A stretch of DNA of 64,000 nt from Massariosphaeria phaeospora (lineage: Eukaryota; Ascomycota; Dothideomycetes; Pleosporales), in the NCBI GenBank assembly GCA_011032825.1, contig JAADJZ010000007.1:434001-498000 (forward strand), in the 5' to 3' direction. Position numbers and translations under genes: made by a program. Under the pieces are notes generated by a model, which was not told where the DNA came from, did no database searches, and was given only the letters and a program-made list of their open reading frames with translations. Position 1 is the stretch's first letter, and every line of letters begins with the position of its first letter. Positions 11,576 through 22,574 of this stretch are shown here, piece by piece.

Positions 11576-13892
11576 TCAACGCGAGTAAGGCTTGTTCATT
11601 AGCGCGATCTCGCGCGCGATAGTTGCCCATTCGAGTTCTCGACGAAGGGGTTCTCCACGTCGCTGACGCTGGAACTCCTCCCATTTAAGTAACTCATATC
11701 TGAAAATGTCAATTAACAATTAGATGGATCAAGCGAGAGAAAATCTTACGTAAATCTAAGGTGAGGTTGTATGATAACATTAAGTCGCCTCGCTCGAACA
11801 AAGCAGCTGATAAGAGGGTTAGCCAGTCTACTAGACAATTAACACCGTTAAACTTACTAGGCCCTAGGGAATGAGAGACCAAGCTCATTCATTACTTCCG
11901 CAATACATATCGTTGCAGAACGAGAAACACCGACCCTGCAGTGTACGAGTGTGGCCCCACCATCCCGCTTTCCAGCTTCTTTAGCATAATTAGCACATTT
12001 TAAGTAGGGGGCTACGCATAAAGCATACCGATGAATGTCAGGCAGCGGCCAAACTCATCTGAGAGAGGGTCAACGCCGTTATCCTGAACCCGATCGACCA
12101 TCATCAGGTTCTCGGTTGGCCATTTCATTCTTATTTTCACATCCTCTGTCCAGCAAAGCGATTCACCAACACTGAGAATACGAGTAATACCAAGTTCACG
12201 TAGGAGTTCCGGATTGTTCGCATGAACAAGATTCCCCAGGTACATGTATGGTAGAATCCTGCTCGGCAAGCTCCCATCGATGCGTAGAAGCCATTCCGGT
12301 TCAGGAATGTTGAAGACACTACTGTGCCATCGTGGCGACTCTTGAAGAATATGGGGCTGAATCTGTGTCAAGAGAGCGACGTCGGACGGATATGAAAAGA
12401 AGTTCCGTCCCTTGTCGCGGTGCAACTGTATCCAGGCGTCGTGCGCAGTGACTCCTTGTGCGTACATGAAATAAGCCAAACCGAGTAGAGAGGTCTCAGT
12501 ATAACCGTCTGTACAATGGATCAAAAACTTTTGAGGCTTTGTCATATCATCCAGCTCGATTGCTTCGTCGTCGTCGCCTTTCTTCCGTTTGGCCCGTGTG
12601 ACCTCTTGTGGGTTTGCGAGTTCATAAATCCATTTGCAGGTGTCCATAAGACCGTCAACTTCGGCATGGGACCATGACGGAGGCATAATACTCCCAGACG
12701 AGGGGAATTCCATTTGAATGGGAGATAAGCGACTACCTTTCTTCAAGGACGCACAATAGCTCCTGAGCGAGCGGGCTTCGGGCACATGAGCCAGATCGCT
12801 TGCTTCAATGAGGACGTCGAAGACCTGCTCCTTGGTAGAGCTAGAGTCTACTTCCGGATCCGGAGTAGGTCCTAGATAAACGTTTGTACTGATTTCGGAA
12901 GCCTTTGACATCGCACACATCTCGAAACGCTCCCAGTAGACTGAACAATGATCAGCAACGAATACCTAGTACTATGCTCACAACTCACAGAAATCTACAA
13001 CATTTCCCGTCATGTTCCCAGACGAGTCGACAGCGACTAACTCGGGATAATCCTTCTGTACTTTACTGAACGGATCTAGTTATATCAGTCTTCAGGCTCA
13101 GGCAACTCCTATTATTACCGACTTACCGCGCAACATGAAAGTGTTGAATAAGCCGCGTGGAAAGCCATTTCTTGCTTCATATTGTCTCTGTGCTTTGGAA
13201 ATCCGCTTCGAAAGGGCGATTGTGTCGTCAGGGTTCGTCTTTTCATCACCATATATTATGATATCCGACACCATGGCCAGCTTGCAAGCCTGGATGTGAA
13301 AGTTACGCACCGAAAAGCCATCTTTCGGGTCACATTCTTTAAACATGGGATAATCGTTCGATGATGCCACCAACAGCTCGTCAGGAGCAATAGCACCTTT
13401 CAACTTTGCCGATGATAAATCGCCCCCAGTCTTGACCAATGTGATGCTACGAATACATCTGGGCACCTTCGGAACGCTCTTCTTTCTTGAGGCAAAGAAG
13501 GCGAGTTGAATCTGGTTATCGGCATGGAGGCCATGCAGCCACGGAAAAACTTGTTCAGGGTTTGGCAATGGCTGAGTAGACATGTGCTCGACTGCTTCCG
13601 CTAGCCTGTTTGCAGTGATGGTAAACACCGGAGGGTCATGACAGAATTCGATGCAGTGTGCATTCGGTGGATACGTGATTGACGACGTCTCGATAAGGCT
13701 ATCCTTGGATGGTGGAGAAGCGGGAGGAGTCTCGATGCCACGATTGGGAATTGGACCAGGTGAACACACGGGAAGATGCTTGTTCGGCACTGCTACCGGC
13801 GTGCCACGTGAAGACGTGTTCAGTGTTAGATGAGGCGGAGGGGTAGACGAGCGGCCAGGCATGGACGGCGATCGCGCGACGACTGCGGCCAT
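11576..13892 (-). CDS. PPS1: Pps1-type dual-specificity protein phosphatase
   Basis: Six exons: 13127..13892, 12989..13075, 12029..12940, 11858..11978, 11750..11806 and 11576..11699 (2067 nt, 688 aa). The catalytic cysteine loop is HCRVGVSRSATI at about residues 601-612, matching HCx5R(S/T). It is followed by YCFVRARRLNVIIQPHLRF, typical of dual-specificity phosphatases in this family. An upstream rhodanese/PTP-like region includes HCTDGYTETSLLGLAYFMY. Yeast Pps1 removes phosphates from Ser/Thr/Tyr and acts in S-phase control. The ATG at 13892 (MAAVVARSPSMPGRSS) was chosen because the frame further upstream has no ATG. The N-terminal ~110 residues are Ser/Pro-rich and probably disordered. One acceptor is AAG instead of CAG. 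The exon junctions recreate conserved sequence, so the model is strong. Confidence 0.9.
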
Positions 13893-15901
13893 GCTTGCGG
13901 ATAGCGGTAGCTTCGAATTGGGGTCAACCCAGAGACGTAACCCAAGTCGATGCGGGGATTGGCTGAATGAGACGTAGGCGTTTGGGCGGGGTGCATCTGC
14001 GGACACCAACAGTGCGCCGGGTACAACAGCAACGGCTGGTTACAGTCGTCTGCGCCGGAGGAGATATGAAGGAAGAGCAATTGGCTGGGGGCGGGTGGTG
14101 GAGCGATGGAGTGAAGACTGCTGGTTATTAGACAATCGATGAGCCAGCAAGCCATGATGGAAATGCTGGGGGACACGCACCAAGAGGCTCGGGATCAACT
14201 CCGGCCGTGGCTGACGAAAACAGCACGCGAGCTAGGGGAGGGAGGGGCAGTCGAGGACAGCGGCCCCGCGTAGCAGGCGCGGACCTAAAGGGCGGCGGCG
14301 GAGGCGCGCACGCTGGACATGGTGGTGGTGGTGGTGATGGTGAATGGTGAAAGGTGAAAGGCAAAGGTAAAGCGGGATGTGAGATGGGATGTGAGGTGAA
14401 GGGAGAGACGAATTGGACGGTTTGACGAGGAGAAAGAGAAGGGAACCGAGGGGCGCAGCGGTGGTGGGTGGTGGTGATACAGATGCGCCAGCGGAATGCG
14501 GTGGAGTGTGGACGCTTCCCAGAGCCCAGAGCCCCGCTATCTGCCCTCGCGCTAGGCCGCTTCGGACAAGGCGCCGTCCAGTGCAGCCCGTCCGCTTCGC
14601 CTTTCTGCATGCCGCCTGCAGCCTGGCCAGACGGCAGCCTGCGGTTGGCCGGCGGGCGCGCAGGCTGACCAGCCAGCATCGCGGAAATGGGGAATTCGGC
14701 GCGACCACAGCGCTTGAGGGAGCGTCCGTCGTCTTATCGGCTTATCGATTGAGCCCCGCTGGTGGGCGTTGTCTGCCCAGCTGGGCCCCCACGAGCCTCC
14801 CAGCGACGTACGACAAGACAGCCGAGTTGCAACACGGCCGCCCGCGTAGGCGTAGTCTGCTCGAGCAGTACCACCGGGAGCATGGACACGGGCTCCAACG
14901 CCGGGGTCCTGTCGAAGGCGGCATATTTTAGACAGCAACTTGCCATCCCCAGCTAGCCAAGTGCACGTCCAGCGGCCGTCGTTCGCTAGCCTACCCCACA
15001 CTTGCCACGCTCGCCACCGTCCGCCAGGCGTGCAGCCCAGAGCTCGAGAGAGCATCGTCGATTAACAGTCCCCCGCTGTGGTGCGCCGCCGTTGTATGTG
15101 CCGCGTCGACCATGGGATCGCGCTCCAATCACTTTACCTTGCTTCTCTCACTACCTGACGTGGCACCGAGTACTCGAGCGGATCGAGAACGTTGGATCCG
15201 TCTCTTTTCCTGCCCTCCTGGGCGCAAAGGATCGCCGTTGTGGCATGGGTTATGAACTCCTGCTGGTGGATGCCGAGTGCGGGTCCGGGGAGGCGAGCCC
15301 TAGCTTTGTTAGAGGGGACCACCAGCTAATCTCCATGTGCCCTTAGTCCTTCCCGACTATGTGTGATCATGTATGCCTGTAGCACGGCGTGTTAGCTGCG
15401 TCTTGATTAACATTAGCCTTGCCCACTGCGGCAGTGCGCTTTAGCCTGTTGAAGTACTGCACTCTACCAATCCCAATAAACACCACCCAGCCTGATAGAT
15501 ACTGTAGGGTGCTGTAGAAGCAAGAGTTGGTGTGCCAACATCTCACACGAGTCCCCTGGTGGTGCACTGCGACGTGGATCCCTCTATTGGAATGTTCGTA
15601 TTGATGTGCTGCATGTGTTGAGAAGTTTGAGACCATATCCGTGACATCGTTTAATTCTACTCTCCACCATCGTGAGCTACGAAGAGGGCTCGTACAATGA
15701 CCGCGCCGAGAGGGCGGCGAGATGTTGAACCTGAAGACCATCAAACGCACGACGTTCTTCGTTAAACTCCAAAACTCCGACGCAATCCTGTGTTCCCTTT
15801 GCGGTCGCCGTCTGGGCATCCCCGGGATGCTGTGATAACGCAGAAAGCCAGTCTGCGATGCAGGGGCATTCATGTGGCATACTCGGCGCCGCGAACCCCA
15901 G
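13893..15901. other. long intergenic, GC-rich PPS1 promoter side
   Basis: About 2 kb without a supported gene. From 14170 to 15100 the DNA is GC-rich with CCACC/GGTGG runs (14321-14345) and long overlapping open frames in several phases. They have no domain, start mostly at non-ATG codons and are rich in Arg/Pro/Ala, as expected of GC-rich non-coding DNA. The segment presumably contains the PPS1 promoter and, at its right end, the 3' region of the Pol delta subunit gene. Confidence 0.45.
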
Positions 15902-16554
15902 CTATACTTCCTCGACGTCTACTCGTGCATTCAACAGTTCATCCACCCGCGATCTCTGCACGGTCAACTTGTCTTTTGATTCCATCTCTTTCAATAGTAC
16001 GGCTAGCACTTCAATGGGAGGATCCAGTTCGAGTCGGTGCGCACGCTTCCAGCGCTTCAACCGAGCGATGCCGGTACAGGGCTATGTAGCGCAAATCATG
16101 TCAGTACAGCGACTATTTTGGAGGAACCACTTACTCCGTATCGTCCACTCATGTCGAACTCGCGCAGTATCTTCTCATGAGTAGTGATGTCTTCTTGGTG
16201 TACCCTGCGCGACTTCCTCTGCTTCTCCTTATCGGCCCAATACTTTTTGATTCGTGCATCGGAGATTTTCTTCGCCCGCTCCTCTTCTGGTGTACTGCTG
16301 ACCTGTGGCGCCGAGGCTGCCTGTTCGGCTTGGTGGACGATGGCAGCATCGGCGGTAGTGAGCTCCTCATCGGTACTAACGATTTCCGTGATATCAGGGT
16401 CGGTGTCTTTCAGAAGGGAGCTTGCGACTAAGGTCTTCTTTGCGCCTTGCGCCCTAGCACCCGGCTTGGTGACTTTGTTGGATGCGCCGTGGAAAGCGAG
16501 CGTAGACTGGCCCGCCTTGGGTGTTATGGCCGATGTTCGTCGTTTGGGCGGCAT
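15902..16554 (-). CDS. cdm1: DNA polymerase delta subunit 4 (Cdm1/POLD4)
   Basis: Two exons, 16135..16554 and 15902..16081, give 199 aa. The N-terminus MPPKRRTSAITPKAGQSTLAFHG carries a PIP-box-like QSTLAF segment, as in POLD4 orthologs. The C-terminal half holds the conserved FDMSGRYGPCTGIARLKRW signature, interrupted by the 53-bp intron right after GRYG. It is followed by RAHRLELDPPIEVLAVL. This small subunit stabilises the Pol delta holoenzyme and contacts PCNA. The middle is acidic and low in complexity. The start codon lies 513 bp from the divergent DcpS start. Confidence 0.92.
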
Positions 16555-17067
16555 GGTAGCAGATGCTCAGGATACGAGAGGTATGCAAGGATATCTTGAG
16601 ATAATAGTTGCGGGTGACAGTGTGTTGGTGGTGGGGATAAAGTGGTCTCGGAATGAAGCTGGAATCTGTGACGGCACGTTCTTGGCATTCTCCTTTCGTT
16701 GCGATGGAGACGCCAGCGCGCGACGCGTCAGTACGCGAGCATGTGACGTCCACGGGTGCAAACCACCCACCCATCGTGCCATCCCACCTGGGCACCCATT
16801 CACCATACTCGACAGCGTGTCCACACGGCAATAGATCTGCGTATCTCCTAACTCGTGAGTATTTACCTACACCTCTGCTTGAAGCTTCCACATGCCAACG
16901 CAGCATTCCATTTGTCGTTTATGCAAGGTCAATCAATTACTCCAAGATATCAACACCATGATGAACATCTATTTAAATTCAAATCCGATAATTACTTGAT
17001 CAAATTTCTGGCTTCCTTCTCAAACTAACCATATCTTAGCAGGGCTCTTCAGCACCCAAAATTCACA
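16555..17067. promoter_or_regulatory. divergent promoter Pol delta subunit / DcpS
   Basis: A compact 513-bp spacer between two divergent ATGs. The DcpS-proximal 100 bp is AT-rich (around 16960-17040) and looks like a core promoter. A palindromic TGACGTC (16743-16749) resembling a CRE/ATF-type site is present, a sequence match only. Confidence 0.35.
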
Positions 17068-18089
17068 ATGACATCACCCCCACCTCCACCCGTAGCCTCC
17101 CTCCTCCCCTCCTTCACCCCAACCCGCCTCCTCAACACCGACCAAGCTGGCCGCCGCATCTCCCTTCTCGGCACCATCTCCTCGACCCCCGCGCTCCTGC
17201 TCGCCGAACGCGCCGCCTTCTCCACCACGCCCTCCGCCCTCCCCGCCCTTACCACCACGCTCACCAACATCAAAAACCTCGGCGCCAACGACATCTACTT
17301 CTGGTTCCTCGCCAACACAACCCCAGACCCGTCAATCCCAGACCTAAAACTCAACCTCATCTACCCATGCACCGACGCGCACATCAAGAAGTACTCCGCG
17401 CAACCCTTGCGCATGGTCACTGAGACGCCTGAGATCTACGCGCAGTATGTACGGCCGTTTATGCAGGCGAAGCGCGACCAGGGGCGTCTGGATTGGGTGT
17501 TCAATATCATCGAGGGGCGCAAAGAGCAGGAAGATGTGATCTACCGCGAGCATGGCGAGGAGGGGTTCTTGCTGTTGCCAGATATGAATTGGGACCGCAA
17601 GACGGTCGGGAGTCTGCACTTGCTGGGGCTCGTAGAGAGACGGGATGTGTGGAGTGTGCGGGATCTGCGGAAGGGGATGGTGGGGTGGGTGAGTCACATG
17701 AGGGAGAAGTTGCTGGATGCGACGGTGGGGTTGTATCCGGAGGTGGAGAGGGATCAGTTGAAGCTTTATGTGCATTGTAAGTGGCCCACCTCATTTTTGT
17801 GCTGTGGGAGTTGGAATCTGCAGCTGATATGTGGATAGATCAACCGACGTACTACCACTTCCACATCCATATTGTCCATGTCTCGCTCGAGGCCGGCGGT
17901 ACTCAGGCCACGGGCAAAGCCCTTGGTCTTGAAAATATCATCTCTCAACTAGAAACACTTCAGGGCAGCGATGATGCTGGCATGGCAGACGTAAGTCTGG
18001 CGTATCATCTTGGTGAAGCAAGTGAGCTTTGGGAGAAGATCTACTTGCCGCTAAAGGAGGGGCGGAGCGTTGATCTAGACAAGTTCTGA
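17068..18089 (+). CDS. DCS1: scavenger mRNA decapping enzyme DcpS (Dcs1)
   Basis: Two exons, 17068..17776 and 17839..18089, 319 aa. The catalytic histidine triad is HFHIHIVHV at residues 243-251 (HxHxHxxHx), split from the preceding conserved LKLYVHYQPTYY by the intron. The N-terminal half contains the swapped-dimer region with FNIIEGRKEQEDVIY and DMNWDRKTVGSLHLLG, both characteristic of DcpS. The enzyme hydrolyses m7GpppN left after 3'-to-5' mRNA decay, releasing m7GMP. The Pro/Ser-rich first 20 residues are variable. Third positions are strongly C-biased in the first 300 bp and less so later. It converges on the receptor gene with under 200 bp between stop codons. Confidence 0.95.
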
Positions 18090-18284
18090 GGCTGATAACC
18101 AGGACGAGATAGGAAGAAAGCAAATTCGATAACGTATGCATCAGATATTAGAGGAGCTGGCCAGCTTCCAAACAGGCAGGCATGCGAATGCGATACTAGA
18201 CACAGAAACCAAACCACATAACAAGGCGCAAAAACTCATGCCACAACCACTTACAACTGTAACGTCAAAGCAATGACCAACATA

Positions 18285-20280
18285 TCATGCATCCGCTCCC
18301 CCCTTCTCTGCCCGATCAGCACCTTCTTCCTCAGCCTCGTTACTCGCGAGTTCTGTATTTTCCCCCTTCTCCCCCTGTCCCCCCACATCAAACCCCTCCA
18401 TTTCGCATCGAGGACTATCGATAACATCTAGCCCAGCGGCAACCCCCTTCATACTCTTCTCCCTCACCGCATTCGCCACCCTCCGATCATCCTTCTCATG
18501 CTCTAACCGCATCCTCGCCATCTCCGTCGCACTTTTCGCTTGATCACTACTCCAGCTCGCCCTCAAGCTGCGTCTTATCTTCGTAACAGCAATGCTTGGG
18601 AACGACCCCTGCCCCGTTGCTTCTTCACAGTAGGGCGTGTTGGGATTGGCTTCTGAATTGGTGCGTTGGGGAGTATCGCTGGGATGGGAGCGGCCACCGA
18701 AGGGGGCACTATTTGATCGAGTATGTTTGCGCCAGTAGGTAAAAGAGCCGAGGAAGGAGCCGTCAGAGGTGGGGATGTGTCGCCAGGGACGCTCGCGGAA
18801 GGAGAATATTAGGGTGTCGACGGCACCCATGATAGCTGTACAGATGGTCCCCATGAGCTGGAGCCAGTAAAGAGGATGTGAGGCCCATTTGTCCTGGTAC
18901 GTCATGCAGTGGTTGACGAATGGTATAATCCACATGAGGATATACGCAAGTGGATAGACAAACATCAACTTCAAGTGCTTGTTGATACGGTTGCGCTCTT
19001 GGACCATTCTGCGATGTGCATGAGACGTCGCCGGATCATTGAGCGGGGACGCGGTACGTGAGCCATCATGACCAGGGTCTAGAGAAGGGCCACGAAAACT
19101 GTCGGCGGGGTCTATCGCGGTGCTGCGCCTGCGCACCGGTGGGCGTGGGCCTCGGGAACTTTCCTTGAGATCAAGGGCACTGACAGGAGCATGATCGATG
19201 GATTGCGGACGCGCTCCCATGGCTTCTATAAGCGATGCCACGTGAGAACTTCGACGTAAAACAGCGACATCATGCGCTACAGAAGACGCTCGACGATTCG
19301 GGCATGCCTGATTCTCAGCAGCCTCGCCAGGCGCCCCTTGCTCTGTGTCGGTTGCCGATAATATAGGCGTAATAGTCGTAATCGAAGGTCTAGCATTCTG
19401 GCCTGTATCGGCAAAAGAGCGAAGTTCGAAACCAACGTGAGTGTAAATTGCGATTGCGAGGCCGAGAATGATGACGGCGATCAAGTATCGAGGAATCCAA
19501 GCCAATGCAAGCCGGTACCAGAAGGGCCGGAGTGGAAGAGAACAGAAGGCTCCTTGGGACATATAGCCCCAGTGAGGGTTGATAAAAGCGAGCGAAGCCA
19601 TTATTCCAGGGATAATAAAACCTCCGGTATAGACATAGTGGCGATATGGATAGAGGCCATCGGAGCGTGCGGTTGATGATGGCCGGAACACTTGGACGGC
19701 GCTGTGAACGGCAATGACGAGAACTGCGAAATCTTCGTTGCACCTTGGGTTTCAGTAGGCATTTTAATAGAATCATCGTACTACTGACCACTCGTCTCGG
19801 TTCCATATTGCACCATGAAACCGCTTGCTTGACAAAACGAAGAGTCTGTGTGAACGGTACCTTGCAACATGGAAACCATGGTGAATATGAACATCCAACC
19901 TGCCCTGGTCAAATCGCCATAGACAAGGAACATGATGAGCCTACGCAGTGTTAGCCTTCAAAACTTCTGAACGTGAAATCCTAGCCAGCGTACCTATGCC
20001 GAAAGCGTTTGTTCATCCGGCAGAACCAGTAGAAGGTAACGGAAGAGGCTGCGATGCTGACCGCAGCGCATATCGCCGATGCTAGCCGTACATTGAAGGT
20101 TCTGCGTACATCGAACAGGTCGATCGAGCCAGGACTGTAAAAGTGATTGGCTATGTTCGGTTTTGGAATAGGCGAAGAAGTAACTCTAAATATGAGGAGA
20201 CTGATCACGAGTAAAGAGAACGAATATAGGTTACTGTGATGACCACGGGAGCTGCCAGAAGATAGTTGGAAGTGAAGCAT
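18285..20280 (-). CDS. Git3/Gpr1-type seven-transmembrane receptor
   Basis: Three exons: 19994..20280, 19785..19940 and 18285..19743 (1902 nt, 633 aa). Seven hydrophobic helices are visible in order: LASAICAAVSIAASSVTFYW; LIMFLVYGDLTRAGWMF; FAVLVIAVHSAVQVF; a helix containing GGFIIPGIMASLAF; IPRYLIAVIILGLAIAIY; LMFVYPLAYILMWIIPF; and LQLMGTICTAIMGAVDTLIF. Helices 5 and 6 are separated by a long Ser/Arg-rich cytoplasmic loop, and FRERPWRHIP follows helix 7. This matches fungal glucose-sensing receptors that act on a Gpa2-like G alpha and cAMP/PKA. A hydrophobic segment at residues ~18-33 may be a signal peptide. The splice sites of intron 2 (donor GTAGTA at 19784, acceptor AAG) were inferred from reading frame and are the least certain part. 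The ligand cannot be read from sequence. Confidence 0.82.
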
Positions 20281-21054
20281 GTTTTCCTTTCCACCTCTCT
20301 ACCGGCAACTATATCAGGAACCATTCGTGAACGAGGACGGTGCAATTGTAACGGGAAGTGTAGGAACTGATATGGAAGCTGAAGACGCAATTATAGCGAT
20401 GTTATGCAAGATCTATCAATCGAGCTGGATCCTACATCAGCAGATTAACTGCGAGATTGTCGTCTGTTTCGGATGAAAACCGCTATAATCTTGAGTTCTG
20501 AGAGTTAGTGTTGCTGTTCTGGGGTTATCGAATTGACGATGCTGAAAACATCGAGACACAAAGGGAGCCTACCTCAATTGGAGACACAAAACACTCGGTA
20601 ACGTTCCTCGGTGAAACAAACATGAAGTCTTCCACGAGGCATCTCCAAAAGTCGCTTAGGGGAGTAGAAAAAAAAATCGGTCGCCGGTCTTGTCCATGAA
20701 TCATGATTGCATCGAACGCCAATCTGTGCCCCACAAGGTGCAATGCATAGTACCACCGAACTTGCTGTTTAGTACATATAGTCGCCACTCTCATTCGCTT
20801 ATATCTTGTCGGTGAACTATCATGTGACAGTGAAACTTTTCCGCATTCGCCGCGGCCGATCTTCCCGAACTGAAGACCTCATCCGCGCTTGCTTAGAGTC
20901 AGTTTCCGCTTCTGCCGCGCGGTAAACAAATGCAGCCCCGGGCGTCATCGGTACCCGACTTTGTTTCTGCTGTCTTGGTGGCTAGCAATTGGGTTGTGGC
21001 TGGGGAGAATGTGGACAGATGTATGGCGTGATTGGTTTCAGAGAGCCTTCACGC
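20281..21054. other. intergenic (receptor promoter, UCH 3' end)
   Basis: No coding frame with credible composition. It lies upstream of the receptor gene and downstream of the UCH gene. A short poly-A run is seen at 20668-20675. No repeat copy was recognised. Confidence 0.4.
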
Positions 21055-21930
21055 TCAGTCGAGAGACTCAGCCAGCACGATTAGACTGAATCGAAGATCG
21101 CCACCTCCAGCCTCCGCCTCGCGCTTGAGGAAGCTTCGAACACCGAGATCCAGGGCCTTCTCACTGAGCACATCCTCGTCCGCGGCGAGCTCGCCACGAT
21201 CGAGCGGGCCTTTGCGGCGCCCATCCAGTTCCCACAGACGGTCTTTCTCCGACTTCACGAAGCATACGTAGTGCAAGTCCACCTTGTCGTCGGCCGAAGG
21301 CGCAGCGGTATCTCCGCCGGCGGCTGCAGATTGGTGGGCACTCTCGAGCGCGTCGGACTCGTATAGCAGTTCGGCCCGCTGGGAAGGCTTCAGGGGGATG
21401 GCGTCACCGAGCAGCTTGGCCAAACTCGAGTTGGGCTCTGGAGCCGCAGTCAGCAATCGCGAAGGACACGGGAGGGCTGCAACAGGCGCAGTGGTAGTGC
21501 TCACCAATGTGCGAGCGGGCCTGGCCGTTGGAGACACCGTGTAGCAGCCCGATCAGGCCACAGGCATTGCCGATGGTCTGCTTGTACCAGACGACTTCCT
21601 CGGCGGGCCCGTGGCCGTCGTACTCGGTGCGGTCTTTGTCTTCCTGCACGCGGAACTTCTCATACGTGTCGCTCACGGGGAAGATGAGGAGCAGCGCATA
21701 GGCGGGGCGGGGCACAAAGGCGAGCAGCTCGGGCTCGTCGATGCTGAAGACATCGTGGAACGAGAGCTTCGTCGAGAGGCCGAGGGTGTGGATGAGCGAG
21801 GACATGACTTCGGGATTGTTCTCTGCCGCGCCGTTAGCTGGGCCGTCGCGCGCTGAGACAGGTGCGACCAACCGAGAGGGATGAAGCGCTTGCTCGCGAG
21901 TGGCACATCTGGCGACGCGGCTGCAGCCAT
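21055..21930 (-). CDS. YUH1: ubiquitin C-terminal hydrolase (UCH/Yuh1 family)
   Basis: Three exons: 21873..21930, 21505..21822 and 21055..21437 (759 nt, 252 aa, the usual size for UCH-L3/Yuh1). The catalytic set is complete: oxyanion Gln101 and Cys107 in KQTIGNACGLIGLLH, His181 in DLHYVCF and Asp197 in LWELDGRRKGP. The N-terminus KRFIPLENNPEVMSSLIH is conserved and is rebuilt exactly across the first intron. The crossover loop region (PSQRAELLYESDALESAHQ) is also recognisable. The enzyme trims small adducts from the ubiquitin or Nedd8 C-terminus. Intron 1 has an unusual donor (GTTGGT). Confidence 0.94.
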
Positions 21931-22574
21931 GGCGAGAGGGTGGGCGGTGCCGGGTGTGGTGGTGTTGTCGACAGACTGGCGTGGGCGTGGGCGTGGGCGC
22001 GTGTTGAGCTTCTTATGCGACGCGGGGCGGCTCGCGTAGGCAGCAAGCAAACCTGCGTCACCATAGCTGGGGTGAGCAACAGCTAAACTTATTACCTTTA
22101 GCCTTACAAAGCCCTCTTTGTATCTAGCATACTCGGTAATGTAGAAAGAAGACTTGTAGAGGTGAGAGGATATTCAAAGACGCACAGCAACGAGTCATGA
22201 CAGCGGGGTGAGCTGGCTTATCTCCGAGCGGGCTGGCTCAACTCCGAGCGGACTGGTAGAGTTTTGCTACAAAGGATACCACCTACAAGCAGACGGATTA
22301 TCTGCGCTCCCTCGAGCAGACGGCTATCTCTAGGCCCCGAGTAGGCGGATATACCTATGTAAGGGGATCAGAGGCAAGCAATGGTTCCGCCATCATCCGG
22401 ATTTCGCAGGCTAAAACGTCACCATTGCTCCTTGTTAGACGTCATTGATTTGGACTATCCCCGGTTCATATAGACAGTAGGTAGCTAGATGGCAGCTCAA
22501 CAAGGTCAGATGGAAGCAAGTTTTCATCCATAATTTCTCTCTGAACCAGTCTATTGGGCCACCTCTTACCTCAT
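21931..22574. promoter_or_regulatory. divergent promoter UCH / SNG1
   Basis: Spacer of 644 bp between divergent starts. It contains a partial copy of the dispersed repeat at 22090-22150. Short imperfect direct repeats of the GAGCGGGCTGGCT/GAGCGGACTGGT type lie at about 22229-22258. No further signal was recognised. Confidence 0.4.
22090..22150. repeat. dispersed MITE-like repeat, copy B (partial)
   Basis: Only the central blocks remain: TTTAGCCTTACAAAGCCCTC, then TTTGTATCTAGCATACTCGGTA. They match the middle of copies A, D and F in order and spacing. Neither terminal inverted repeat is visible. Confidence 0.55.

Noticed and set aside
13893..14009. Extension of PPS1 upstream of ATG 13892
   Set aside because: The longer frame begins at a TTG codon; MAAVVARSPSMPG at 13892 is the natural fungal start.
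14128..15055. Several long overlapping open frames on both strands upstream of PPS1
   Set aside because: They occur in GC-rich DNA in many phases at once, have biased Arg/Pro/Ala composition, lack domains and mostly lack ATG starts.
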